In this document: piece by piece, positions 49,397 to 61,853 of the stretch | Layout: each line of letters begins with the position of its first letter | Numbering within the stretch: position 1 is the stretch's first letter | Source of the DNA: Polyodon spathula | Lineage: Eukaryota > Chordata > Actinopteri > Acipenseriformes > Polyodontidae | Direction of reading: 5' to 3' | Assembly: GCF_017654505.1 (NCBI RefSeq) | Contig: NC_054535.1 | Location: 88,046,285 to 88,110,284 of the forward strand | Length of the DNA: 64,000 nucleotides | The notes under the pieces: model-generated | What the model saw: only the letters and a program-made list of their open reading frames with translations | Told to the model about the DNA's origin: nothing | Database searches by the model: none | Position numbers and translations under genes: made by a program

Positions 49397-52108
49397 GTGC
49401 AAATAAGGAGAGTGAAGGTTAAGGGTAATGTCATTTATGTTTTGGCTTTCATATTAAAAAAAAAAAAAAAACCCAAAAAAACATGTTTTACTGAAATTTG
49501 AATATTGTCCAAGATTCAGATTCATGCCTTGTTTTTGCCCTTAATCCTCCTCTGGTCAAGGCAAGAAACAAACTTTAGAAATGTTTCCTTTTGAGTTTCA
49601 GCGTTAAATCGTTTCTATTTGAAAATCAGGCCTCAATTACAACCAATTATTGGAACCCTTGCATGTTGCTAATTGACGTTTAAAATACTTTACCGATTCA
49701 TTTATGTTAAATGACCTTATTTACATATTTTAATGTATATTCCAAATATATTAGTAAATTAAGAAATGCATTTAGGATGACCTAATGAACCACATCCTTT
49801 ATAATTTAATTAATTATCCTTGCACTTGTCTTTTAAAGTTTCTCCACTGAGCACCTTATTCCAATTTACAATCCCTTAATGTTTTTTTTGTTTGTTTGTT
49901 TTGTTGTTTTTTGTTGTGTGTGCAACAGTCCAACAGGTTTGACAGGTAAGCCCTGTATACTGCTGGCCAATCATTTTATAACCATTTTTAAAGCCGGTTT
50001 AAACAGAACATTTAAAGCGATTTTATGGTTTTAAAGAACTTCTGATTTAAGTTGTAATGCTTCCTAAAAAATGAATGTCCAATGTTATTGAAAAAAAAAA
50101 GTATACTATCTTCATAATCAAAAGGAAAATTCCTCCCAATTAACTTGGTTACACAGTTGTGTAATGAGAACGCATTTAAACTAGGCCTTTACCAGTGGCT
50201 CAGAGCTTGAAGCTTGCTTACTTTAATCTCTATTCTGAAGCACTTGCCTTCACCAGCACTTTGCAAGAAGGTCCTTTTTATTTGAATTGTTCCACCAGAG
50301 GTGGGAATGCTCTCATCAGCATTTCTGTAGTCGGGGGGGATTAGGCTTGCAAAGTCAATGTGCTAGGATAGAAACATTGGGCATGAACCCTGTAATGAGA
50401 AATGAGGCACTTGTTTATACTGTTGATAATAAAGGGTATTGTTTGGTGATGGTGTTTAGTTGTCTGAAATGTTAGGAACTTTTTGTTTGCAACACTAAAT
50501 ATTTTGCTTTGTAGTATAAGTAGAGAAGGCCTATTTAAACAAGGCTTTTATATGTATACCATAAGCTACTGCTTTTGTTGAAATATTCAGATTTGTGGCC
50601 ATCTATTATCAATTAAAATGTTTTGCTTTGAACTGCATTTGAAGTTCAGCACTATTATATGGCATGGTTTTGTTTTTTAGACACTTGGCATTATGGTACT
50701 TTGTTTAATGTCACAAAGGAAAACTTTCAAGCAAAAAGTGTTATCATCTACTGGTTCTGTAATGCCATAAATATTTGCAACGAAAATATTTGGCGACTCA
50801 CACCCATTAAACCTATTTTGCTCCAGATATGTTGGCAAGCTGTTGCAGTGTACGATGTAAGTGTTAGTGAAATTTGATATTCGGGCAAAAAATGTTTGCG
50901 TTTTTTGTTTTCATATGTGAAAAACGCGTAACAAAAGGCTTGCAAATATTTATGGCTTAACAGTATTTTTCAAAAGGTTAACTGGAAATTCTGTATGAAA
51001 AGACATCTAAAACACCACTGCAAATTTGCAGTGCCGTATTAAGGGTAACATTTAGAAAGAAAATACAGATGTACATAAAAAGTGTAATTTAAACAGACAA
51101 TTGGCAGATGTTTGACCCTAGAAGTGACATTTTTTTACATGTTAAATAACAATTTTTAGATAGCTACTTCTAGTAGTTTTCTTAATTACCTGACCCAGGT
51201 TAGAAATGGGATGTTTTGGAGTACACCAAAGGCACTACTAAGTTCAAGGCTTACTTAGGCTTTGGGTTTTCTTTAACTGAACCCTGAGTTGTATTTAATT
51301 AGGAAGAAATTGATTCTTTTGACTTATTCTGGGTCTAGAGTCTTGACTTTTTTTACAGTTCTTCCTAATTATGTGAGCTATTGTCATGAATGACTGCTTT
51401 TTTGTGGGTTTTTTAAATTCAAGATGGTTGCACAAAGACCTGTTTGCGAAGTGTAAAAGAGAAACCACTTTGTATTGCTTTAATTTGTTTGGTATGAATG
51501 TATTCTATTTTAGTACAGAGTGCTACACACAAGCAACCTTTTGCTAAGCTGTCTTTCATTTGGAATTCATTTAGGCACACTTGTCTGGCTGTTAATGTTA
51601 AGAAGCAAGTCTGTCTCAATTGTTCTCTGAAGTCATTTTGTACATCTTTGTTTTCCATCTGTTAAAAAAATAACTACCAATACTTTGGTTTTTGGTATTT
51701 GACATTGATGCCTCAGACTGAAATTGCATTGTGTTTGGAAGAAAATGCTAAACTGGCTGTAACTTCTATTTAGTGCTTTGAATGAATAAATAAAGCATTT
51801 TAAATAAGTTTTATTTTTTTCCTTTCTTGCAGCAATTTGTTATTGATTGATTTTGTTTTTCAGCAATTGCCTTTTTATGTAAAATATGTTTGATGGTATA
51901 AAAAAATATTGTTAGTGGTGTTGGGTCAGAATGTTTAATTACTGTGGCATTGGTAGTCTTAGTTTACATTTGGAAACGGTGATGCCATGGAACTGCCTTG
52001 AAAGTCAGAAATAAAATACGGCATATCACCCTTTATTTGCCTGTAACATATTAACCACGTACTGTAGTATATTTTCCAAAAGTATAGGTTGTTGTACTAA
52101 ATATATAT
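49397..52108. other. Region downstream of ZNF367, no gene recognised
   Basis: AT-rich sequence with short A and T runs. I looked here for SLC35D2, the next gene in human, and saw no exon of it. A segment at 50680-50860 is flanked by AG and GT and is open, but its translation is not recognisable. Confidence 0.45.
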
Positions 52109-53615
52109 CAGTAGCTCTCAAAAGTATTCAGCCCCTTGGACTTTTCCACATTTGATTGTGTTACAGCATGGAATCAAAATTGATTTAATTAAGAGTTTTT
52201 GCCACTGTTCAACAAAAAAAGTCCATAATGTCAAAGTGAAAAATAAACTCTACAAATTGTTCTAAATGAATTACAAATATAAAAAGAGAAAATAATTGAT
52301 TGCATAAGTAGTCACCCCCTTGAGTCAATATTTGGTAGAGGCACCTTTGGCAGCAATTCCAGCCATGAGTCTATTTGGATAAGTCTACCAGCTTTGCACA
52401 TCTGGACACTGCAATTTTTGCCCATTCTTCTTTGCAAAATTGCTCACGCTCCGTCAAGTTGGATGGGGACCTTTGGTGAACAGCAATTTTCAACTCTTTC
52501 CACATATTCTGAATTGGATTGGGGTCTGGGCTTTGATTGGGCCAGTCCAGGACATTGACCTTTTTTGTTTTTAAGCCACTCCAGTGTGGCTTTGGCTGTA
52601 TGTTTGGGGTCATTGTCCTGCTGGAAGACGAATCTTCTCCCAAGTCCCAGGTCTTTTGCAGACTTCAGCAGGTTTTCACCCAGGATTTATCTGTACTTTG
52701 CTGCATCCATTTTGTCCTCTTCACAAGCTTTGCAGGCCCTGACGCGGAGAAGCATCCCCATAGCATGATGCTGCCACCACCATGCTTCACGATACAGATT
52801 GTGTTCTCAGGATGATGTGCAGTGTTAGGCTTGCGTTAAACATAGCACTTAGTGTTGAGGCCAAAAAGCTCTATTTTGGTTTCATCAGACCATAGGATCT
52901 TCTACTTGGTCTCAGAGTCTCCCACATGCCTTCTGGCAAACTCTAGCTGAGATTTGTTTTTTTCAACAATGGCTTTCTTTTTGTCACTCTCCCATAAAGG
53001 CCAGTTTTGTGAAGCACCCGGGCTATTGTTGCCGTATGCAGTGTCTCCCAGCTCAGCCGTGGAAGACTAACTCCTTTAGAGTTACCATAGGCCTCTTGGC
53101 GGCTTCCCTGACTGGTACCATTCTCATCCGGATACTCAGTTTTTGAGGTCGGCCTGTTCTAGACAGATTTACAGTTGTGCCATATTCTCTCCATTTCTTA
53201 ATACTGACTTTACTGTGCTCTGGGGGATATTCAATGCCTTGGAAATGTTCTTATATCCTACCCCTGATTGGTGCTTTTGAAAAACCTTATTCCGGATTTG
53301 CTTTGAATATTCCTTTGTCTTCATGATGTAGTTTTTGTTAAGAAATGTACACAGGTGGACTCCATTCAACTAATTGTGACTTCTAAAGACAATTGGTTGC
53401 ACCAGAGCTTATCTAGGTGTGTCATAGCAAAGGGGGTGAATACTTATGCAATGAATTATTTTCTGTTTTATATTTGTAATTAATTTAGAACAATTTGTAG
53501 ATTTTATTTTTCACTTTGACATTATGGACTTTTTTTGTGTTGATCAGTGGCAAAAACTCAATAACACAATAAAATGTAGAAAAAGCCAAGGGGGTAATAC
53601 TTTTGAGAGCCGCTG
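52109..53615 (-). mobile_element. Tc1/mariner element, copy 2 of the ctctcaaaagtatt family
   Basis: Ends cagtagctctcaaaagtatt (52109) and complement ending gagagccgctg (53615), beside TA. The minus-strand transposase reads MKTKEYSKQIRNKVFQKHQS, a frame break, then a short core with [20 protein letters not shown], where the catalytic Glu of NPIEN is Gln and the PDLN Leu is Pro. An (AT)n tract follows at 53618-53669. Confidence 0.92.

Positions 53616-53617
<2 letters not shown>

Positions 53618-53669
<52 letters not shown>
53618..53669. repeat. (AT)n microsatellite
   Basis: About 50 bp of AT repeat directly at the TA junction of the Tc1 copy. Confidence 0.95.
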
Positions 53670-53674
<5 letters not shown>

Positions 53675-54599
53675 GATATGTAGTGACATTTACATGTATC
53701 AATATCAATATTATAATATCAAGTAAAAACTACTCAATTAAATTTTAAAAAACACTTTTTTACCAGGTTCCAAACGTTTTGAAGATACGTCATTTGAATA
53801 AAATCAAAACCTTTTAACAGGAAATTAACTTATAGGGGTCTTGGTAGAAGATAGAACATGCCAACGTAGGTAAACCCATACATTGTGCAAAACAAAAGGA
53901 GGAAAAGCTGCCAATTGTAAACATGAGAAGTGAAGCTGCTGCTTTTGAACTGAAATCCCTGAACAGAGATATTGACACAGAATGAGTTTACTAAAGGAAG
54001 CTTGTTCTGCACCTCTGCTTCATGTTTCTATGAGAATAATACCTGTTAAAGATGTAACTGATGTTTTGAAATCTACTCGTTAACGACAAGTCGTTTTTAC
54101 AATACAATAACTTTGTAATTGTCGTGCTAAAATTCATGATCACATTATGTCATTAGACTGAAAAAGTCCTGATCAGCTATAAACCAAGCAGATACATGTC
54201 ATAATGTAGCACACAATAGAAGCCCAACCTTTTAGGCAACACACTTTTTATTGATTAGTTTTAATACCTAGGAATTGTGCAGGGAAAGCAAGTCACTGTA
54301 GTAACGTTACCTTTAATCCAGCCAGGAACAGAAAAAGGGACAAGAAGTCATACTATTAAAACTCATTTAAATGTTATGCTATTGGCTGGGATTCAGTTAA
54401 AAGAATAATGAAAGCATCACGTTTTTAATCCTAACATTAATTTTTTTTTTTTTAACAGTTTACAATTAATAATCATCAAAGTTAGGACTCTGCTTTTGCC
54501 TACCCTCCATTCTTTACCTCTTCTTCGCTTGCATTGTCAGATGTATTGCTTTAATGCCAGTTGGGCCTTTTTCAAGTTTGTCACACATCATATTTACTG

Positions 54600-55640
54600 T
54601 TTTGTTTTTACGTTTCTTTGTTCTTGAACTGAGGTGTTCACTTCAAGTTTACTGCTTTCTTCAAGAATGGCAGTTTCATTAAAACTTACTTGCTTTAAGG
54701 CTGCTATTTTCTTCAAGTTGAATGCTTTCATCAAAGGTGCATATTTCTGGGGGCTCTCGAGTGGCGCATCCAGTATAGGCGCTCCGCGTGGAGTGCAGGA
54801 TGTGCTCTATAGTCTCAACATCAATGGTTCAAGTCCTTTGCCAACCTAGGACAGGAGCTCATTGGGTGGCACTCAACTGGCCAAGCATCTGGTGGTCTGG
54901 TATGGCCAGGTACCTGCGGGCTTGCCAGTAAGCTGCCCAGGGCTGTGTTGTCCTCCAACGCTGTAGCTCTGGGTGGCTGCATGGTGAGTCTGCAGTGTGT
55001 AAAGAAGCAGGTGGCTGACAGCACACTCTTTTGAGGACAGCGTGTGTTCTTCTTCGCCCCTTCCGAATCAGCTCGGGTGGCTGCATTGGGCTGAGCCTAA
55101 AAATAATTCGACATTACTAGATTGGGGAGAAAACAATAAAAATACTTGGCAGCAACTAAAAAAAATGAAAAAGTGCACATTTCTTCAAAATGACTGTTTT
55201 CATCAGGTTTCGAGCTTTCTTCAAGTTTGGTATCAAGTTTACCATTTACTGGTAATCGAGAACAACATACACACTTCATTGTGTTTTTATTTAAATGTTC
55301 TTCAAATCTGGGGTCTTGTTCAAGTTTGTTTATTTTAATTAAGGAAATTTAAGGACATTTTTGTGTTTTACTTCATTTTTGGTTCCATTTTTTCTTTTGA
55401 GCACTATTTTCCAAATTGTTGTTTTCTTCAAGACTTACGTTTCCATGAAGTTTGCTGCTTTCATCAAGATTATCGTTTGTTTCAAGTCTGTTTTCAAGTT
55501 GCTGCTTTCTTTGAGGTTGTTGCTTTCGTGAGGTTTGGCCTGTTGCTCAATTTCCTTAAAGCGTATTGTTTTCTTTGAATATGGCTGTTCCCTCAAATGT
55601 GTTCCAAACTGATGTTTACATCAAGTTGGGCTTTTTTGAT
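54600..55640 (-). repeat. Degenerate 18-bp minisatellite with hexapeptide coding pattern
   Basis: On the plus strand ctttcttcaag-like blocks recur with roughly 18-bp spacing through 54630-54740 and 55190-55640, on both sides of the SINE. Read on the minus strand they give hexapeptides of the type (N/S)(S/N)xL(E/K/D)E: for example SIQLEENSSLKA, TAILEESSKLEV, KLEESSKPDENSHFEE, ESNNLKESSNLKT, NLDESSKLHGNVSLEENNNL. Frames shift between blocks and stops occur, so as a whole it is not one open frame. It is either a decayed repetitive exon or a minisatellite with accidental coding look. Confidence 0.6.
54749..55172 (+). mobile_element. tRNA-derived SINE with target-site duplication
   Basis: Starts ggggctctcgagtggcgcat with an A-box-like TGGCGCATCCAG (54762-54773) and a B box GGTTCAAGTCC (54826-54836), and ends in an A-rich tail after gattggggagaaaacaataa. 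It is flanked by gtgcatatttct (54737-54748) and gtgcacatttct (55173-55184), a 12-bp duplication with one mismatch. The head resembles a SINE I associate with sturgeons and paddlefish, from memory only. It interrupts the 18-bp minisatellite. Confidence 0.85.
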
Positions 55641-55879
55641 CAACAAAAACATTTATCTAAGTGTACACAAGATTTTACTGACCTTTTACTGACAAAACTG
55701 CAGGATTTTAGTTCTCTACTTGGTTTTACTGTGATCCCTTTATGACGTCAACAGCTTTTTGATGTATCAACAAATCAAGGATTTATGACTTTTTGACATA
55801 ACATTGGCTGGGTTTTCAAGCTATAGGAAGTATGTATCCGACATTACTGGGGGGGGGGGGAACATGCCGAAAGCCGTAC

Positions 55880-56421
55880 CTTATGAGACTCCAGCAGTGA
55901 AAATCTTGTTTGGGATGTAGTCCTGGCTAAAATAGTAAAAAAAAAAATTAGCATACAGTTCGAGGGGTTTAGAGTTTTTTCAATGTGTGTGACACCATTT
56001 ATTCAGTGTTTCAATTTATTGCCATCTGATTCATAAAAAGTGCTTTACAGTTATGTTGATTAACAAGCAAGGTTATAAACAAATACCAAAAAACACAGGC
56101 TACACTTGTGATGTTTCAATACAACCTCAAAACGTCATGGAAACCCAGTTTAAGAAAGCTGTACAACATCAGTAGTCACACAAGGCCAAATTGAAGAACA
56201 GACAGAAACATTTAACTATACCCTGCCATATATTTATATTAATTAGGTTATTTCCATTTGGAAGGAGAATTTCTCTAAAAGAAAACTACATGGAAACCCA
56301 GACTACCCAAAAGGTATTACCAAAATAGCATGAGAAAAAGGGGAGACTTACGTGACCTTTTCCATGGACACCCAGTCATTGAGTACTTGAGGGCATTTAA
56401 CAGGTCTTAATTTTTTTTTTT

Positions 56422-56452
<31 letters not shown>

Positions 56453-59439
56453 GTTGGTATATTTATCAACAGTGTTGGTGCAAGTATATTCAAGCAGTGC
56501 TTCAGCTACAACCTGAAGCTTCTGGATATTATCAATGTTATCTGCAAGCTCTTCTGTTTCACAAGGAAGCACAACCCACAATTGTTGTTTTCAAAACTAA
56601 TTATTTTATTTCATGCAATGATTAACATTAAAGCAAATTTTGTATTCCAAATATCCCCGCCCCCTAGATGTCATTGTTCCCTTCTTGAATAAAAAACTTT
56701 TTTTTTTTTTTTAACAGAAGGACATTTCTGGTTTGGATACCGGGTGCTCTGCACAGGTAATTGACAGTTAAGCAGCACAGTAATCATTAATTTATGTATT
56801 TATTTTTAAGATTTGGGGGTTAATAGGGTGTGGCAGGGTGTTGATTTTGTGTTGGATGTTGCATAAGAAATAAAAACTCAGAGAAATTAAAATAGCAATT
56901 GCTACTTGTGGTGGAAGGACCAGCACGATACTTGTTTGGGGTTCGTCCACTGTCTGTTTGTCTCTATTTATTTTGGCCAACATGCCGTTTGTTTTGATCA
57001 GCGTTTTGTGTTATGTTTAAATGTTTTAGTTGGTAATTTAATAAACTGGCACAAGCAGTGCATTCACTGCACAACTCTTTCAATCAGTTCCTGGTCTGAC
57101 GTCACCACACGAGCAATCCATGACACAGGGATAATTCACTGGACAGGAGCTATGGCTAAGTGGTATTAGTGAACATCAGAATCCTGGGAACCTGTAAACA
57201 AACAAACAAACGAACGAATGAACGTAAACTGAGTGAGAGAAGCATACAAAAAGTGAAGGTGTTAGAGAGGAAAGGTTTTTTGGCAGGGGGTCAACTCTGA
57301 CTAGGGTAGAGAACCTTCCTTCTCGGAAGACTGGGTGACCCAGCCGACCCAAGCTTGGGAAGTGAAGCTTCACTTGCCCCCAGAGGAGATTGCTGTAGAG
57401 GCGACGCAGCATAGTGGAGGAGGAGGAAAAGCTCAGGCACAGACACAGACTGGGGAGTGCTCAGGGTTTATATATGATTGGCAATTGAATTGGTGCCAAA
57501 TGAGAAAGGAGGTGGAGCCCTACCTCCTGTCCCCTGAACCCCACTGTGGTGGAGTGTCCTGCCCCTTTATGTTTATAAGTGTTTTCTGTTGTATGTAGTG
57601 TGTTAATGTTGGTGTTTATGTATAAAATACACTGGATATAAATATGGGTGTGTTTAAAATGTTTAAAATGTATATTTTGTATTTAGGCACAAGGATTGCA
57701 CAACACTTCACGTGCAAGTAAAATAAGCACAGGAATTGCACTTTTATTAATTCACGTGCAGTTGTACTGAGACTCCAAATGATTGATTACAATTGAGTTC
57801 GGTACAGCTGCATAAAAGCTGCATGTTTTCACTCACTCGGAGTTGTGTGTTCGGCGAGTGGAGAACGGGATTGGAGACAGAGGTAATTGTAATAGATAAT
57901 AATAGAAGCTCACCGTGTTTTGTCTGTGTAGTCTGTTTTGTTTGTCTTTTTGTTTTGGCTACGAGTGCCGTGTCCTGTGTTTGTTTGTCTTTGCAACCTT
58001 TTATTTTCTGCTTGTTTAAATTATTAAATGCTGAGCGGTACCAATCGCTCAGCTCCACCCAACTCCACCTCTCTATCGTTTATTTCCTGGTTTCTGTTTC
58101 TGGTCTGACGTCACCCAATCCAGCTGTCTTTGTGAAACCCACCTATAGGTTAACATAACATAATTAATACAATATTACCAAAAGCAGATTGCTAAGCACA
58201 GAGATACTATTCAATGCAAAAATAAAGGCAAATGTTAGACCTCAATTATATAGGTGGGTATAATACTGGGCAACATAGAACTTTTTTTTCATTGATTATA
58301 TAATATATGTATCGTATAACAATATGACAGTCAAGTGAGGGAGTAGATATTTAAAGTGTTTTAATGGTTTATTTAGAATTTAATTAATCAGAAAAAGCGT
58401 GGCTAAGCGTTTGCCATTTAACCTGAAAGAAGCCATGCAACTTATGAAGTGAGACCCTGCTGCCAGCTGTCAGAAGTCAGCCAAGGCAGGTTATGGTACT
58501 CATTGACCTCTAGGAAAATAACACCATTCAGACAGTACAGTTTTATTCAAATGTAAATTAACTTAGTGCAGTAGCACACTCCAAATTGAGCAAGTGCAAA
58601 TGCAAAAAGTAATAATTTTCAGATAGTCATTTACCAGTATGTGACAGGGCGGACCCTGTCGCTGGTTCTTGCGCCTAAACCTTTATTTTTAGCATTGTTT
58701 TGTTTCTTTTCTTTATTAAATCTGAGACTAGGGCTCCCATTGCTGGTATCCTGGTGGCAACACGTGTGTTTAATAAATCTGCGTGCCTGTGTGGCATGTC
58801 AACACCCAAAGCTCTGTGTCTGACTCGTTATTATTAACCCACGCAACTAACACTTCCCCCAGTTACACGGTATAATACTTTTGTGTCTGTGGCTGTAGGT
58901 GTATTTACAGTAATCTCAGAGGTTGTCTAGGCAGTAATGAACTCAAGACTGATAAGACAGTGAACACCTCCACTAATCCAATGGACTGAACTACAGCTGC
59001 ATGATATTGTGAGACTGATTGGGGAAAAGGAGGCCACATTATTACAATGTCATTTTTGGGAATGCAGGCTACAGTAGTACATAGAGTAAATACAATGAAT
59101 CAGTAATGTGTATAAAGTAGATAAGAGATATCAACAAAGGTTAGAACTAGAAGTACAGTATTTGCTTTGGAATGTGGTTTAGGCATGTTGAAAATCTGCA
59201 AGGTCAGGATAGACAATAACTTCTTGTTTTTCATATATTTTCTAAATTTATGGAAATCCAAACAATATTTGCACAGGCGCTTTTTAAAAATCTTTTACAT
59301 ACTTTAACTACACAATACGTTCCATGAAATGCTAAATCAATATACAACTCAGATCTTATGTGCAGATTTACTGCCCTAGTGAGTCCTTCGGTGGAGGTTC
59401 CTAGGACCATTTCAGCTCCATCCATATAGTCACTGATTT
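55880..59439 (-). CDS. Unidentified minus-strand gene, partial exon model
   Basis: Three segments have protein-like sequence between splice signals. X1 59439-59303 (acceptor ctctcaag, donor aaa|gtatgt) has 45 codons: ISDYMDGAEMVLGTSTEGLT, RAVNLHIRSELYIDLAFHGT, YCVVK. X2 56553-56352 (acceptor gaaacag, donor ac|gtaagt) has EELADNIDNIQKLQVVAEAL, LEYTCTNTVDKY, a Pro/Lys run made by C and A homopolymers, then CPQVLNDWVSMEKVT. X3 55926-55880 (acceptor ctattttag, donor aag|gtacgg) follows X2 in phase as QDYIPNKIFTAGVS and stop. X1 ends in phase 0 but X2 needs phase 1, so an exon is missing between them. A segment near 58520-58460 (VNEYHNLPWLTSDSWQQ) would fit the phases with a weak donor. I do not recognise the family; it may be a decayed gene. 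Confidence 0.4.
56412..56452. repeat. Adjacent T and G homopolymers inside a candidate exon
   Basis: About 20 T followed by about 20 G on the plus strand. On the minus strand they keep the frame of exon X2, adding Pro and Lys residues. Run lengths this long are prone to sequencing error. Confidence 0.9.
56930..58150 (+). repeat. LTR-like or retroelement-derived repeats
   Basis: Two segments share a similar end: tggtctgacgtcacc at 57092-57106 and at 58101-58115, each preceded by T/G-rich sequence with an aataaac or attaaatgc motif. The second segment also has a TATA-like cataaaagctgcatg near 57812. Between them is a stretch (57290-57450) with a weak ORF (EVKLHLPPEEIAVEA) that looks like retroelement-derived sequence. 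I could not fix boundaries or a target duplication. Confidence 0.4.
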
Positions 59440-61670
59440 CTTGAGAGAAGGGGTAATTTGGGTAGTAAATGTTATTGTGGTTTTAAATTCAACCTTAGTG
59501 TAAATTATTATTTCTGTAAAAGTTCATATTACATAGTACAACCAATTCTATAAAATACAACAGTGGCATATGATTATGGAATTCATAACCCCATCTTTAA
59601 AATAAATTATAATTAAAAAGCCAGAAAATAAACAAAAATAAAACTGGTATTACACACATCAGTGGACAAGGAAAAAAAGTATGAAACCTCAAATAATGTT
59701 CTCTAGCCTCCACATTACTGTACTGTAATTACTGTAGTAGGTGTATGAATGACCAAGGATATCTGTAGACTGTTTGGTAGCCTGTTTTAAGAAGAGAAGC
59801 CAGGAATTCATCAGGACTCTTGAAAGACTGATGTCTTTATTTATGCCTGATCCGAGACAGATTTAAGGACAAAAGTGTGAGGCTAATTTTAACAACTGAA
59901 GTTTAAATGATGGCTAGTTAATGTTTTCTTTAAAAAAAAAAAAAAGAAACACAAAAAAAACACAACCCTATTTATCAATGCTTTTGAAACTGTTTGTGAC
60001 CTGGACAAGGGGTTTTTCTGGTGGGTAGAACAAACTATTTCAATAGCAATTCGTGAAAAGGTTTGTTCAGTAAATCCTATAAAACTACAACTGCAGTTAT
60101 GTACCACTCAACTGGGGCTGTACTGATTTACCCTTTAATAATAATAATAATAATAGCTTCCAAAAACCTAAGCAAAATGTAAACTTGAAATGTAATACAG
60201 TAGGATTAAGTCTGAGAAGTTAGCTATCCTTTGGAACTAATTTGTCTGTTTTTAGTTTACAGAATTAGCTTTCATGGTACGCAACATTTGTGATTATATT
60301 TTGTTTTGCCCCAGCTACATAACCCCACCCCACCCCCCACACTTTTTAAAACAAAGTTACACCACTGAATACATATTTACATCTTTTTGTCTGGAAGTAG
60401 CAGGGAAGCACTGTGAGGGAGTTTCATTGCAGCAAGACTCAAAGCTAATCAATGCACAGAGCACTATATTGATGGGGTGAATGATCTCTGGTTCAAAAGG
60501 TCAAGGATATCATTCCCTGCATACTGTATCTGGAACACAGTTTGTTCTAGCAGGAGGATCTCAGCGATACTATCACAGCATAACCTAGTTTATATCCAAC
60601 TTCACTGAATATTGGAATTGCAGCGATTCAAATGAGTCATGTGTCTTTAGGGCAGAGGCAGAATCCACCAGTTAGGCATTTACAATTCCAGGCATTTCAA
60701 ATGAGATGTTAGCCTTTCTTGAGGAATACAGGGTTTCTTCCCAAAAACAGAACTGAGTAATTATTCAATGACTGCTCCATGTTAGAGTACAGGGGAGCAG
60801 GGGACTAGTTATTTGACCTTGGTTAAATTAACCTGAATAGGTCTGCTTACCTATGCTGCAGGACTGTTTTAATTGTACCAGGTGAAAGGAAAATTCACTT
60901 TGAGTCACTCAATGTGAAAGTTAATTGCCATTGGTTAGTATCCAATTGATAAGGTTAGGGAAAAACAACTTTACTTGTTGTGAAATTGACACTATAATTC
61001 ACAAAAAAAACCAAACAAAAAAACAACTTCTTAAAAGGGCATTAATCCAAAGATACAGGCATCTTCACACTCTTATAGACCCTAATAAGATCATCTTTAA
61101 ATATGAGCACAGCACAATCAGTACCCCAATCCGGGACCGGCCACCAGCCGAATCCGAGCGTGGGGCCCGGAACTAGATGAAACAAGCCAGAAGAGGTCTC
61201 CTCATTGCGAGATATGAAAAACACTTGCAGCACAGCCGGCAGCACATGCGGATAGTTTTAACAAGTAAAAGCAAGGAAGCATTTCTTATATTCTCTTTGC
61301 CATTGCAAACACATTAGTTTATAGTTACTCTTGCAAAGCCACAATGTGATTTCCCTTGTAAAGTTTCTGAAGACCTTGTGAGATTTACACGGGACTTGCC
61401 TTTGGTAGCGCTCCCATATCCTTTGTTAAAAGAAAACAATATTCAAGAGAAATCCTGAATTCAGTTTTTCGCTTTATTAAATAAAAAGCTAAAGTAAGCA
61501 ATACAAATTCCAACAAACTCCAGTCTGCAGCACCTCTTTCTCTTACTTTAATCAGTTTCTATTGGTAAACTCAGGAAATACCGTTTGGATGACATCAATA
61601 CCTCTGCACAGATACAGACAGCTGGCTCTGATATTTTAAATGGTTTATTATAAGTTAATACATCCTGTGC
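59440..61670. other. Repeat-poor stretch without assigned gene
   Basis: Mostly unique-looking AT-rich DNA. A minus-strand segment at about 60085-60000 (FTEQTFSRIAIEIVCSTHQK between AG and GT) may be another exon of the unidentified gene, but its phase does not fit X1. A GC-rich patch at 61130-61170 is unexplained. Confidence 0.4.
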
Positions 61671-61800
61671 AGGGTGTCTCTTATTGTATAGGACATACCA
61701 TCTCGTGCAGTTTGAGCGAGAGGACCACGAAGCGAAGCTATGTGGTTCTGGCTCCTCAAACTGTGCGAAATCACATCAGTTATACAATGAGAGACACCCT
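61671..61800. repeat. 130-bp foldback repeat
   Basis: Left end agggtgtctcttattgtata (61671-61690) is complementary to tatacaatgagagacaccct (61781-61800) with one mismatch. Inner parts also pair (tctcgtgcagtttgag with ctcaaactgtgcgaaa), so the whole unit can fold. It is probably a small MITE; I found no clear target duplication. Confidence 0.85.
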
Positions 61801-61853
61801 ACATTTAAGCAGGATAATACTAGAAGCACATTGGCAGACCTACCCTGCAGGTA

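Noticed and set aside
50659..50877. Open segment between AG and GT (DTWHYGTLFNVTKENFQAK...)
   Set aside because: Splice-like borders but no recognisable family, no neighbouring exons in phase, and AT-driven composition.
57335..57598. 87-codon ORF EVKLHLPPEEIAVEA...
   Set aside because: Probably retroelement-derived leader sequence; no domain or splice context supports a host gene.
61042..61245. Minus-strand ORF and GC-rich patch resembling a structured RNA
   Set aside because: I compared it with the spliceosomal snRNAs, U3, RNase P and SRP RNA as I remember them and found no match.
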